DNA of 64,000 nucleotides from Pantoea deleyi (GTDB taxonomy: Bacteria > Pseudomonadota > Gammaproteobacteria > Enterobacterales > Enterobacteriaceae), in assembly GCF_022647325.1 (NCBI RefSeq), contig NZ_CP071405.1, positions 3,410,001-3,474,000 on the forward strand. Reading direction: 5' to 3'. Of this stretch, positions 28,150-37,503 are shown one piece after another. The translations under genes and the position numbers were made by a program. Position 1 is the stretch's first letter. The number at the start of each line of letters is the position of its first letter. The notes beneath the pieces were generated by a model. The model was not told the origin of the DNA and did not search any database. It was given only the letters and a program-made list of their open reading frames with translations.

Positions 28150-28932
28150 ATGCAGCAAGAACAAACTGCCCTGACACGGGTAGAGATGGTGAATATTACC
28201 AAGACCTACGGCGCGATACGGTCTCTGCGCGGCGTCAATCTGCAGCTGGCACCGGGTGAGGTCCTGGGCCTGGTCGGTGACAACGGCGCGGGGAAATCCA
28301 CGCTGACCAAGGTGCTGTCAGGTGCTGTCGTGCCCACCAGCGGCACGATCCGCATTGATGGTGAGGCGCAGCATTTCACTACCCCGGCGGATTCACGCCG
28401 CTGCCATATCGAGATGGTTTATCAGGACCTGTCGCTCTGCGACACGGTCGATGTCGCAGGCAATCTGTTTATGGGCCGTGAGCCAATGAAATCCATTCTC
28501 GGCATTCCATTTCTGGATGAAGAGAAGATGCACGCTGACGCACGGGAGATGCTAAAGGGGCTGGGTATTTCTATCCCGGACACCCGGCTGCTGGTGCGCA
28601 ATTTATCCGGCGGACAGCGCCAGGCGATTGCCATTGCGCGTGCTGCCGCTTTCGACCCTAAAGTGCTGATCATGGATGAACCCACCGCCGCGCTGGCTGT
28701 CGCCGAAGTGGAAGCGGTGCTGGAGCTGATCCGTCGGGTCTCGGCCCGTGGCGTAAGTGTCATTTTGATCACGCATCGCCTGCAGGATCTCTTCCTGGTC
28801 TGCGATCGCATCATGGTGATGTACGAAGGCACCAATGTGGCGGAGCGCAGGGTGGCCGAAACGGATCTGACTGAGATCGTTAATCTGATCGTGGGTGAGA
28901 AATTTGTCGCCCGCTCGGCCGCCGCGCACTGA
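28150..28932 (+). CDS. sugar ABC transporter ATP-binding protein
   Basis: The 260-residue ATPase has one complete nucleotide-binding domain: Walker A G-D-N-G-A-G-K-S-T near residue 45, signature L-S-G-G-Q-R-Q near 155 and Walker B V-L-I-M-D-E-P-T. RbsA-type sugar ATPases usually have two fused domains; this one has a single domain and would work as a dimer, as in FrcA-like systems. The ATG at 28150 follows GGGAG by 8 nt. The permease starts 13 bp downstream. It is the first gene of the operon downstream of the paired operators. Confidence 0.92.
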   Translation: MQQEQTALTRVEMVNITKTYGAIRSLRGVNLQLAPGEVLGLVGDNGAGKSTLTKVLSGAVVPTSGTIRIDGEAQHFTTPADSRRCHIEMVYQDLSLCDTVDVAGNLFMGREPMKSILGIPFLDEEKMHADAREMLKGLGISIPDTRLLVRNLSGGQRQAIAIARAAAFDPKVLIMDEPTAALAVAEVEAVLELIRRVSARGVSVILITHRLQDLFLVCDRIMVMYEGTNVAERRVAETDLTEIVNLIVGEKFVARSAAAH

Positions 28933-28945
28933 GCGAGGTAACAGG

Positions 28946-29956
28946 ATGACTATTATGAATCTGAGTAGTTCCCGAATGGCACAGCACTCGCTGCCGCGCC
29001 GCCTTCTGCACAACCACTCTGGTGTTGTCAGCATCGCACTGTTTTTCGTGTTCTGCTGCGTGGTGTTCTCCCTGATCACCGGCAACTTTCTCAGCAGCAC
29101 GAACTGGCTGAATATCATTCGCCAGAGTGCGCCGCTGCTGATCGTCGCCACGGCGATGACGCTGGTGATCACCACCGGTGGGATTGACCTTTCTGTGGGA
29201 TCGACACTGGCACTGGTCGGCGCCCTCTCTGCTATCGCCCTGAATAGCTGGGGCCTGCCCTGGCCGGTGGTGTTGCTGGGCGGCTTGCTGCTGGGCGCAC
29301 TGGTCGGTGCCATCAACGGCTTCTTTATTGCTTACGAAGGCATTCCGGCCTTTATCGTCACGCTGGCTACACTGGCCGTGGTGCGCGGTGTGGCGCTGCT
29401 GGTCACGCAGGGTTACTCGATTCCCATCCCTGCCGACAGCCTGTTTGCCTTTATGGGACGCGCCTGGGTGCTGGGCGTACCGATGCCCGCGCTGATTGGC
29501 ATCGTGGTGCTGGTCGCGGGCCATATCGTGCTGAACTATATGCGTTTTGGTCGTTATGTCACGGCGATTGGCGCGAATGCGGAAGGCGCACGCCGTAGCG
29601 GGATTAACACCAAAGCCGTGACCATGAAGGTCTACATTCTCAGCGGCATGGCGGCGGCGCTGGCGGGCATGATCATCACCGCCCGTCTCGGCAGCGGATC
29701 CTCCAATCAGGGTGAAGGCTTTGAGTTGCAGGTGATCGCTGCGGTGGTGCTGGGCAGTACCAGCCTGTTCGGCGGCTTTGGCACCGTTATCGGCACGCTG
29801 TTAGGCGCGCTGTCGATTGCCATCATCCAGAACGGCCTGATTTTGTCCCATATCTCCCCGTTTTACACGCAGATCGCCACCGGTACGATTATTCTGCTGG
29901 CGATCTGGCTGAACACCCGCATTCTCAACCCGACGCGATCGGCAGCGAAAGGGTAG
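28946..29956 (+). CDS. sugar ABC transporter permease
   Basis: The 336-residue integral membrane protein belongs to the RbsC/BPD_transp_2 class, with about eight to ten hydrophobic helices and the conserved G-G-I-D-L-S-V-G-S and V-V-L-G-S-T-S-L-F-G-G motifs. It would form a homodimeric channel with the ATPase and receive sugar from the binding protein at 25513-26463. The ATG at 28946 follows AGG; a longer frame overlapping the ATPase is unlikely. Confidence 0.92.
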   Translation: MTIMNLSSSRMAQHSLPRRLLHNHSGVVSIALFFVFCCVVFSLITGNFLSSTNWLNIIRQSAPLLIVATAMTLVITTGGIDLSVGSTLALVGALSAIALNSWGLPWPVVLLGGLLLGALVGAINGFFIAYEGIPAFIVTLATLAVVRGVALLVTQGYSIPIPADSLFAFMGRAWVLGVPMPALIGIVVLVAGHIVLNYMRFGRYVTAIGANAEGARRSGINTKAVTMKVYILSGMAAALAGMIITARLGSGSSNQGEGFELQVIAAVVLGSTSLFGGFGTVIGTLLGALSIAIIQNGLILSHISPFYTQIATGTIILLAIWLNTRILNPTRSAAKG

Positions 29957-29959
29957 CCC

Positions 29960-31039
29960 ATGAAACATTCAATTTTTCGTCACCCCGATCCCCTGCCGCT
30001 GGGCATCAACAGTGGCTATGTCATGACCGTACTCGGCCCGCTCCCTGTCAGTGAGATGGGTGTGACGCTGATGCACGAACATATTTTGCTGGATGCGTCC
30101 GGCAAATGGGTACCGCCCTGCTGCTGTGGCGACCGTCATCTGGCAGAAATGCCGGTCAGCATCGAAAACCTGGGTGAGCTGTCGCTTAATCCGCTTATGA
30201 GCCGCGATAACTGCCAGCTGTTTGACGTGGATTTAGCGATTGAGGAGCTCATGAAGTTCCGGGCGCTGGGCGGCGATACCGTGGTGGATCCCACAAATAT
30301 CGGCATTGGCCGCGATCCCAAAGCCCTGCAACGCATCGCGCGCCTGACCGGGCTGAATATCATCATGAGTACCGGGTTATATCTGGAGCCCTCGCATCCG
30401 GATTGGGTAAAAACGATCAGCCTCGAAGCCCTGACTGAGAAGCTGATTTATGACCTTGGCGGCAACGATGAAAAACCTGAGGTGCTGGCTGGCCTGATCG
30501 GTGAAATTGGCGTATCCAGCCGCTTTACGCCCAGCGAGGAGAAATCCCTGCGGGCGGCGGGCCGTGCCAGTGCCGCGACACGTGTGCCGGTTGAGGTGCA
30601 CCTGCCCGGCTGGGCACGATTAGGGCATCAGGTGCTGGATATCCTTGAAGATGAAGGAGCAGACCTGCGCCATGTGGTGCTATGCCACATGAACCCCAGC
30701 TTTGCCGACAAACGTTACCAGCGCGAACTCGCGCAGCGCGGAGCCTTTCTGGAGTACGACATGATCGGCATGAGCTATTACTACGCCGATGAGTCCGCTC
30801 AGTCGCCCTCCGACGAAGAGAATGCCCGTGCCATTCGCGAACTGATCGATGATGGCTTCATCGATCAGATTTTATTGTCCCAGGACGTGTTTCTGAAAAC
30901 CATGCTGACCCGTTACGGCGGTCACGGCTATGGCTACATCCTTAAACATTTTGTTCCGCGCCTGAAACGCCACGGCATAAGCGGCGAACAACTTGAAAAC
31001 CTACTGATTGCTAACCCACAGCGCGTTTTTGGTGGGTAA
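29960..31039 (+). CDS. phosphotriesterase-family metal-dependent hydrolase
   Basis: The 359-residue enzyme has the metal-site pattern of the phosphotriesterase-like amidohydrolases: H39-E-H41, a bridging Glu192 in I-G-E-I-G in place of the carboxylated lysine, His224 in V-E-V-H, His253 in L-C-H and Asp319 in S-Q-D. Characterised relatives with a Glu bridge include Php and sugar-lactone hydrolases, so a lactonase or phospho-lactonase acting on the imported sugar acid is likely, rather than a pesticide hydrolase. It begins 4 bp after the permease stop, in the same operon. A cysteine triplet at residues 54-56 is unusual. Confidence 0.88.
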   Translation: MKHSIFRHPDPLPLGINSGYVMTVLGPLPVSEMGVTLMHEHILLDASGKWVPPCCCGDRHLAEMPVSIENLGELSLNPLMSRDNCQLFDVDLAIEELMKFRALGGDTVVDPTNIGIGRDPKALQRIARLTGLNIIMSTGLYLEPSHPDWVKTISLEALTEKLIYDLGGNDEKPEVLAGLIGEIGVSSRFTPSEEKSLRAAGRASAATRVPVEVHLPGWARLGHQVLDILEDEGADLRHVVLCHMNPSFADKRYQRELAQRGAFLEYDMIGMSYYYADESAQSPSDEENARAIRELIDDGFIDQILLSQDVFLKTMLTRYGGHGYGYILKHFVPRLKRHGISGEQLENLLIANPQRVFGG

Positions 31040-31051
31040 GGGAGAACCGTA

Positions 31052-31810
31052 ATGCAGAAGAAAATTTTACTGGCTGGCGAGTCCTGGACCAGCACGTCTG
31101 TTCACGTTAAAGGCTTCGATCAGTTTGCCACCGCGACCTGGCATAATGGCGCAACCGACTTTATGGCGGCGCTGGCCGACAGTGATTATGCCATCACCTA
31201 CATGCCCGCCCATGCTGCCGCCACCGATTTTCCCCTGACGCTGGCCGGGCTCCAGCAGTGGGATGCCATCATTCTGTCGGACATCGGTGCAAATACGTTG
31301 CTGCTGCATCCGGATACCTGGCTGAAGAGTGAGCGCACGGCGAACCGCCTGACGCTGATCCACGACTATGTGGCCGCAGGCGGCGCGCTGATGATGATTG
31401 GCGGCTACTTTAGTTTTCAGGGTATTAATGGCGGCGCGCGCTATCGCAACACGGCCGTCGAAAAAGTCCTGCCGGTGCGCTGCCTGGCATGGGACGACCG
31501 TATTGAAACGCCCGAAGGCGTTTACCCCAGCGTGACGGAATCCCACGCGCTGTTCACCGACATGCCAGACGAATGGCCGTGGTTGCTGGGCTATAACGAA
31601 GTGGAAATGCACCCTGAAGGCAAGCTGCTGGCGACCGTTGAGGGCACACCCCATCCGCTGCTGGCGGTGCGCGAATATCAGCAGGGTCGCTCACTGGTCT
31701 GGACCAGCGATATGTCTGCGCACTGGTTGCCGCAGGAATTTGCCCGGTGGCAGGGTTATCGCCAGCTGTGGATCAACTGTCTGAACTGGTTAACGGAGCG
31801 CGGCTCATGA
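31052..31810 (+). CDS. GATase1-like protein (PF07090 type)
   Basis: The 252-residue protein has the class I glutamine-amidotransferase-like fold of the DUF1355 group: A-I-I-L-S-D-I-G-A-N, an elbow at M-M-I-G-G-Y-F-S-F-Q-G and a late N-E-V-E-M-H-P stretch. The elbow where a catalytic Cys normally sits has G-Y-F-S, so amidotransfer is doubtful. It may be a hydrolase, a binding protein or an enzyme subunit. It lies between the phosphotriesterase-like gene and the M20 gene; its stop overlaps the next start as ATGA. Confidence 0.75.
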   Translation: MQKKILLAGESWTSTSVHVKGFDQFATATWHNGATDFMAALADSDYAITYMPAHAAATDFPLTLAGLQQWDAIILSDIGANTLLLHPDTWLKSERTANRLTLIHDYVAAGGALMMIGGYFSFQGINGGARYRNTAVEKVLPVRCLAWDDRIETPEGVYPSVTESHALFTDMPDEWPWLLGYNEVEMHPEGKLLATVEGTPHPLLAVREYQQGRSLVWTSDMSAHWLPQEFARWQGYRQLWINCLNWLTERGS

Positions 31811-32922
31811 GCCAGAGCCAGAGCCAGTGGCTGGCACAACAGCTGCTGCGCTTTGACACCATTAATCCACCGGGCAATGAAGCGGCCTGCATGCACTTTC
31901 TGGCGAACTGGCTAAGGGAACAGGGCTTTGACGTCACCCTCTCCTCCTTTGGTGAAAATCGCCTGAACCTGGTTGCCCGTCTGGCTGGCAGTCAGCCCGG
32001 CCCGCAGCTGGCGTTTACCGGCCATCTGGATACCGTACCGCTCGGCAATGCCGACTGGCAGTACAATCCTTTCGGTGAAATTGTGGGAGACCGACTTTAC
32101 GGGCGCGGATCGAGTGACATGAAGGCCGCTGTCGCGGCTTTTGCTGTTGCCTGTGTGACGAATCAGCAGGCGATTCGGCGGGGCCCCGGCGTCGTGCTGT
32201 TAATCACCGGCGGGGAGGAAACGGGCTGTGACGGCGCGCGGGCGCTGATTGCTAATGCTGATCTGCCTGATGTTGGCGCATTGATTGTCGGCGAGCCTAC
32301 CGCCAACTATCCGGTTATCGGCCACAAAGGGGCGTTATGGTTACGCTGTGAAACGCGCGGGAAAACAGCCCATGGCGCCATGCCGGAGCTGGGCATAAAT
32401 GCCATTTATCTGGCGGCGGAGGCGCTGGGCAGGATTCAGCACTTCTCACCCGGCGCACCGCATCCGCTGATGAAGCAGCCGACCATCAACGTCGGACGCA
32501 TTACAGGCGGTCTGAACATTAATTCTGTGCCCGATCGCACGCAGTTTGACGTGGATATCCGTAGCGCCCCCAACCTGCAGCACGCCACCATTCGTCAGCA
32601 ACTGATCACCCTGTTGGGAGACAGCGTAACGGTGACGACGCTGGTGGATCTGCCGGCGGTGCTGAGCGAAGCGAATCAGGCCTGGATTCATTCTGTTTAT
32701 CAGCACTGTCAGGCGTTACATGATGCGCCGCTGACACCGCGAATAGTGCCCTACTTTACGGATGCGTCACTGTTGCTGCCCGCACTGGGTTCGCCGCCCT
32801 GCATTATCCTCGGACCCGGCGAGCCATCAATGGCGCACCAGACCGATGAATACTGCCTGCTGAGCCGGTTAGCGGAAGCGGAAGTGTTGTATGGGGGGTT
32901 GATTAACGACTGGATGCGGTAA
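31807..32922 (+). CDS. M20 family metallohydrolase (ArgE/DapE type)
   Basis: The 371-residue enzyme has the M20 signature set: F-T-G-H-L-D-T near residue 75, G-R-G-S-S-D-M-K-A near 100, G-G-E-E-T-G with the catalytic Glu near 138, and V-G-E-P-T near 165. A lid domain and late H-Q-T-D-E-Y complete the two-zinc site. It would remove an acyl or amino-acid group from the substrate. The ATG overlaps the preceding stop (ATGA), so the last two genes are translationally coupled. A strong terminator follows. Confidence 0.9.
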   Translation: MSQSQSQWLAQQLLRFDTINPPGNEAACMHFLANWLREQGFDVTLSSFGENRLNLVARLAGSQPGPQLAFTGHLDTVPLGNADWQYNPFGEIVGDRLYGRGSSDMKAAVAAFAVACVTNQQAIRRGPGVVLLITGGEETGCDGARALIANADLPDVGALIVGEPTANYPVIGHKGALWLRCETRGKTAHGAMPELGINAIYLAAEALGRIQHFSPGAPHPLMKQPTINVGRITGGLNINSVPDRTQFDVDIRSAPNLQHATIRQQLITLLGDSVTVTTLVDLPAVLSEANQAWIHSVYQHCQALHDAPLTPRIVPYFTDASLLLPALGSPPCIILGPGEPSMAHQTDEYCLLSRLAEAEVLYGGLINDWMR

Positions 32923-32977
32923 TGGCGGGCGGCATCAGACGGCCGGATGAAAAAACGGGCACACGCTGCCTGCCATG

Positions 32978-33007
32978 AAAAAGGCCGCCCTGAGAGGCGG
33001 CCTTTTT
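32978..33007. terminator. bidirectional terminator, M20 gene / lptG
   Basis: A perfect 12-bp inverted repeat, AAAAAGGCCGCC / GGCGGCCTTTTT, with a 6-nt loop ends the catabolic operon on the plus strand and lptG on the minus strand. Confidence 0.9.
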
Positions 33008-33017
33008 GCGGAGAGGC

Positions 33018-34094
33018 TTAGCGCCGCTTAATCAGCATAAACATACTGATTGCGAAGAACGCGAAGCTTGGCAGAATCGCCCCCAGAACCGGCGGCAGCC
33101 CATAAACCAGGCTCAGCGGGCCGAATATCTGATCCAGCACGTAGAACAGGAAGCCGAAGCTGATCCCGGTCACCACACGCACACCCATCGATACGCTACG
33201 CAGCGGACCGAAGATAAACGACAGCGCCATCAGCATCATCACCGCCACCGACAGTGGCTGGAAAATCTTGCTCCACATATTCAGCTGATAACGTCCCGCT
33301 TCCTGACCACTCTGCTTCAGATACTTGCTGTAGCTGTGCAGGCCACGAATCGACAACGCATCCGGATCCAGTGCCACCACACCCAGCTTGTCTGGCGTCA
33401 GGTTGGTTTTCCATTCGCCGCTCAGGCTCTGGGAACCGGTGATCTGCTTCGGATCGGTCAGATTTGACTCATCCACCTGCGACAGCAGCCAGCGCTTCTT
33501 ATCCGCATCCCAGGTCGCCGTCGCCGCGTAGCGCACGCTCTGCAGACGACGCTGGTCGTTGAAGTTATAGATGCTGACGCCATCAATCTGATTGTCGCCT
33601 TTGATGCGCTCAATGTAGATGAAGTTGTTGCCATCTTTGGCCCACAGACCGTTCTGCGTTGAAACCAGTGCGCCGCCGTAAAGTTGCTGAGCCCGGTAGT
33701 TACGCGCCATCTGTTCGCCCGACGGTGCCACAAACTCACCAATCGCCATCGTCAGCAGCACCAGTGGGATCGCCGTCTTCATGACGGAGAGCGCAACCTG
33801 CATGCGGGTAAAGCCCGCCGCCTGCATCACCACCAGCTCGCTGCGCTGCGCCAGCGCGCCCAGTCCCAGCAGCGCACCCAGCAGGGCTGCCATCGGGAAG
33901 AAAATCTCAATATCTTTGGGCACGCTGAGCAGGGTGTAATAACCGGCGCTCAGGGCGCTGTAGCTGCCCTGGCCGGTCTTGCGCAGCTGATCGACGAACT
34001 TGATGATGCCGGAGAGCGACACCAGCATGAACAGCGTCAGCATGATGGTATTAAAAATGGTTTTACCGATATAGCGGTCAAGAACGCGAAACAT
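33018..34094 (-). CDS. lptG: LPS export ABC transporter permease LptG
   Basis: LptG (358 residues) and LptF form the inner-membrane permease of the LptB2FG extractor, which pulls lipopolysaccharide from the inner membrane into the periplasmic LptC-A-D bridge. Membrane helices cluster at both ends with a periplasmic beta-jellyroll between. The ATG at 34094 overlaps the lptF stop by one base (TGATG), so translation is coupled; a longer frame to 34154 is not real. An essential core gene. Confidence 0.96.
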   Translation of the reverse strand: MFRVLDRYIGKTIFNTIMLTLFMLVSLSGIIKFVDQLRKTGQGSYSALSAGYYTLLSVPKDIEIFFPMAALLGALLGLGALAQRSELVVMQAAGFTRMQVALSVMKTAIPLVLLTMAIGEFVAPSGEQMARNYRAQQLYGGALVSTQNGLWAKDGNNFIYIERIKGDNQIDGVSIYNFNDQRRLQSVRYAATATWDADKKRWLLSQVDESNLTDPKQITGSQSLSGEWKTNLTPDKLGVVALDPDALSIRGLHSYSKYLKQSGQEAGRYQLNMWSKIFQPLSVAVMMLMALSFIFGPLRSVSMGVRVVTGISFGFLFYVLDQIFGPLSLVYGLPPVLGAILPSFAFFAISMFMLIKRR

Positions 34095-35194
34095 CAGACC
34101 GACCCTCCGCGGGTGAAGCGGGCGCGAATCCGACGCATCGGCACCGTATCCCACAGGTTAAGAAGCACCGCCAGCACCAGATAGCTGATGTTCACCACCC
34201 ACATCCAGATCGCCGGATCCAGCCGCCCTTTTGCACCGCTCGACTTCAGTGAGCTTTGCAGCAGGAAGAAGATCAGATAGAGCAGCATGGCAGGCAGCAT
34301 CGACAGCACGCGGCCCTGGCGCGGGTTCACCACACTGAGCGGCACCACCATCAGCGCCATCACCAGCACCGAGAAGACCAGCGTCAGGCGCCAGTGCAGT
34401 TCGGCCCTGAAATCCGGGGTTTTATTCGCGAACAGGTCGGTCATACTCGCCTGCTCGGAATCGTTGGGATCGAGCGTCGCCGCTTTATACCCAATCACCG
34501 CCTGATAATCGTGGAAGTCAGTGATGCGGAAATCGCGCAGCAGCGCGGTGCCCTCAAAGCGCGTGCCTTTATCCAGCGTCACGACCTGAGAGCCATCTTT
34601 ATGCTGCTCCATGTGACCGCTGTCGGCCAGCACCACGGAAGGTCGCGCGTTGCCTTTTGGCCGCAGCTGCGCCAGGAAGACGTTACCAAACTGGTTACCC
34701 TTCACATCCTCGACAAACAGCACGGCGCTGCCGTCGCTGGAGGTCTGGAACTGCCCGGCAGCCATCGCCGCCGCGCCCGGGTTCGCCTTGGCGTTCTGCG
34801 TCACCTCATCCTGATAGCGGGATGACCAGGGGCCCAGCCAGATAACGTTGACGGCCGCCACCAGTGAGGTAAACAGCATCAGTACCATCGCGGCTTTGAC
34901 CAGGACGGCCTTACTCAGGCCGCAGGCGTGCATCACGGTAATTTCACTTTCCGTGTACAGTCGTCCCAGCGTCATCAGGATCGCCAGAAACAGACTTAAG
35001 GGCAGTATAAGTTGTGCCATTTGAGGCACACCCAGTCCTAACAAGGTCAGAACGAGGTTTGTCGGCACTTCGCCATCCACCGCGGCACCCAGGATCCTGA
35101 CTAACTTCTGACAAAAGAAGATGAGCAGCAGGATAAACAGGATAGCCAGCTGGCTTTTGAGCGTTTCCCGAACCAGATATCTAATGATGATCAC
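34094..35194 (-). CDS. lptF: LPS export ABC transporter permease LptF
   Basis: The 366-residue YjgP/YjgQ-family permease has N-terminal helices (M-I-I-I-R-Y-L-V-R-E-T-L), a periplasmic middle domain and three C-terminal helices. It partners LptG in the LPS extraction complex. The gene is the first of the operon and is divergent from pepA across 268 bp containing both promoters, the usual enterobacterial order. Confidence 0.96.
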   Translation of the reverse strand: MIIIRYLVRETLKSQLAILFILLLIFFCQKLVRILGAAVDGEVPTNLVLTLLGLGVPQMAQLILPLSLFLAILMTLGRLYTESEITVMHACGLSKAVLVKAAMVLMLFTSLVAAVNVIWLGPWSSRYQDEVTQNAKANPGAAAMAAGQFQTSSDGSAVLFVEDVKGNQFGNVFLAQLRPKGNARPSVVLADSGHMEQHKDGSQVVTLDKGTRFEGTALLRDFRITDFHDYQAVIGYKAATLDPNDSEQASMTDLFANKTPDFRAELHWRLTLVFSVLVMALMVVPLSVVNPRQGRVLSMLPAMLLYLIFFLLQSSLKSSGAKGRLDPAIWMWVVNISYLVLAVLLNLWDTVPMRRIRARFTRGGSV

Positions 35195-35447
35195 GCTTAG
35201 TACGCCTGTGAAAACTTGTCTTTTTGCAGGAAAATCGCTAGTTTCAACGCTTATCAGCCATTTTTCTTCATCAATGGCCGTCGTCGTAGCTAAAATTGTA
35301 TGAAAAACGCGTCCGGGTGGTGAAAAAACAACATCTTGTCACCCTGATTCATTATGACCTCCAGCGGCAGAATGTCATGCTGCGACAATGAATAAATGGG
35401 TCATGAGCGCGCTACATTCTAGCGGCAGCAGCGGCCGTTGTCTTTAA

Positions 35448-36974
<1,527 letters not shown>

Positions 36975-36993
36975 GCGCCCTCTTTTCTGACAG

Positions 36994-37019
36994 CAGGGGC
37001 GGATCTGATTCCGCCCCTG
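36994..37019 (+). terminator. hairpin between pepA and holC
   Basis: A perfect 10-bp stem CAGGGGCGGA / TCCGCCCCTG with a 6-nt loop is followed by a weak T-containing tail. It may partly end the pepA transcript before holC. Confidence 0.5.
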
Positions 37020-37039
37020 ATCTTCTGATGAGCTAACCG

Positions 37040-37498
37040 ATGAAAAACGCAACCTTCTACGTGCTGGAAACCGATGCCCCCAGTGATGGCCTGAGCGCCG
37101 TTGAAGCGCTGGTGTGCGATCTGGCTGAAACACGCTGGCGGGCCGGAAAGCGGATATTGATCGCCTGTGAAGATGAACAGCAGGCCATTCGTCTGGATGA
37201 AGCGCTGTGGCAACGACCGGCGAACGCCTTTGTGCCACACAACCTGGCGGGTGAAGGCCCCCGCTATGGCGCGCCCGTCGAGCTGGCCTGGCCTCAGCGT
37301 CGCGGCAGTTCCCCGCGCGACCTGCTGATTAGCCTGCTGCCCCACTTCGCAGATTTTGCTACTGCTTTCCATGAAGTGATAGACTTCGTTCCTCACGAGG
37401 ACGCTCTCAAACAACTGGCGCGCGACCGCTATAAAGCGTATCGCAGCGTTGGATTCCAATTGAATACGGCAGCGCCACCACAGCCGCAAACGACATAG
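37040..37498 (+). CDS. holC: DNA polymerase III chi subunit
   Basis: The 152-residue HolC (chi) links the clamp loader, through psi, to single-strand binding protein at the replication fork. The sequence starts M-K-N-A-T-F-Y-V-L and carries [10 protein letters not shown] and D-L-L-I-S-L-L-P, as in enteric HolC. It is slightly longer than the E. coli protein at its C-terminus. valS begins 5 bp after its stop, the standard order. Confidence 0.93.
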   Translation: MKNATFYVLETDAPSDGLSAVEALVCDLAETRWRAGKRILIACEDEQQAIRLDEALWQRPANAFVPHNLAGEGPRYGAPVELAWPQRRGSSPRDLLISLLPHFADFATAFHEVIDFVPHEDALKQLARDRYKAYRSVGFQLNTAAPPQPQTT

Positions 37499-37503
37499 CA
37501 GAA

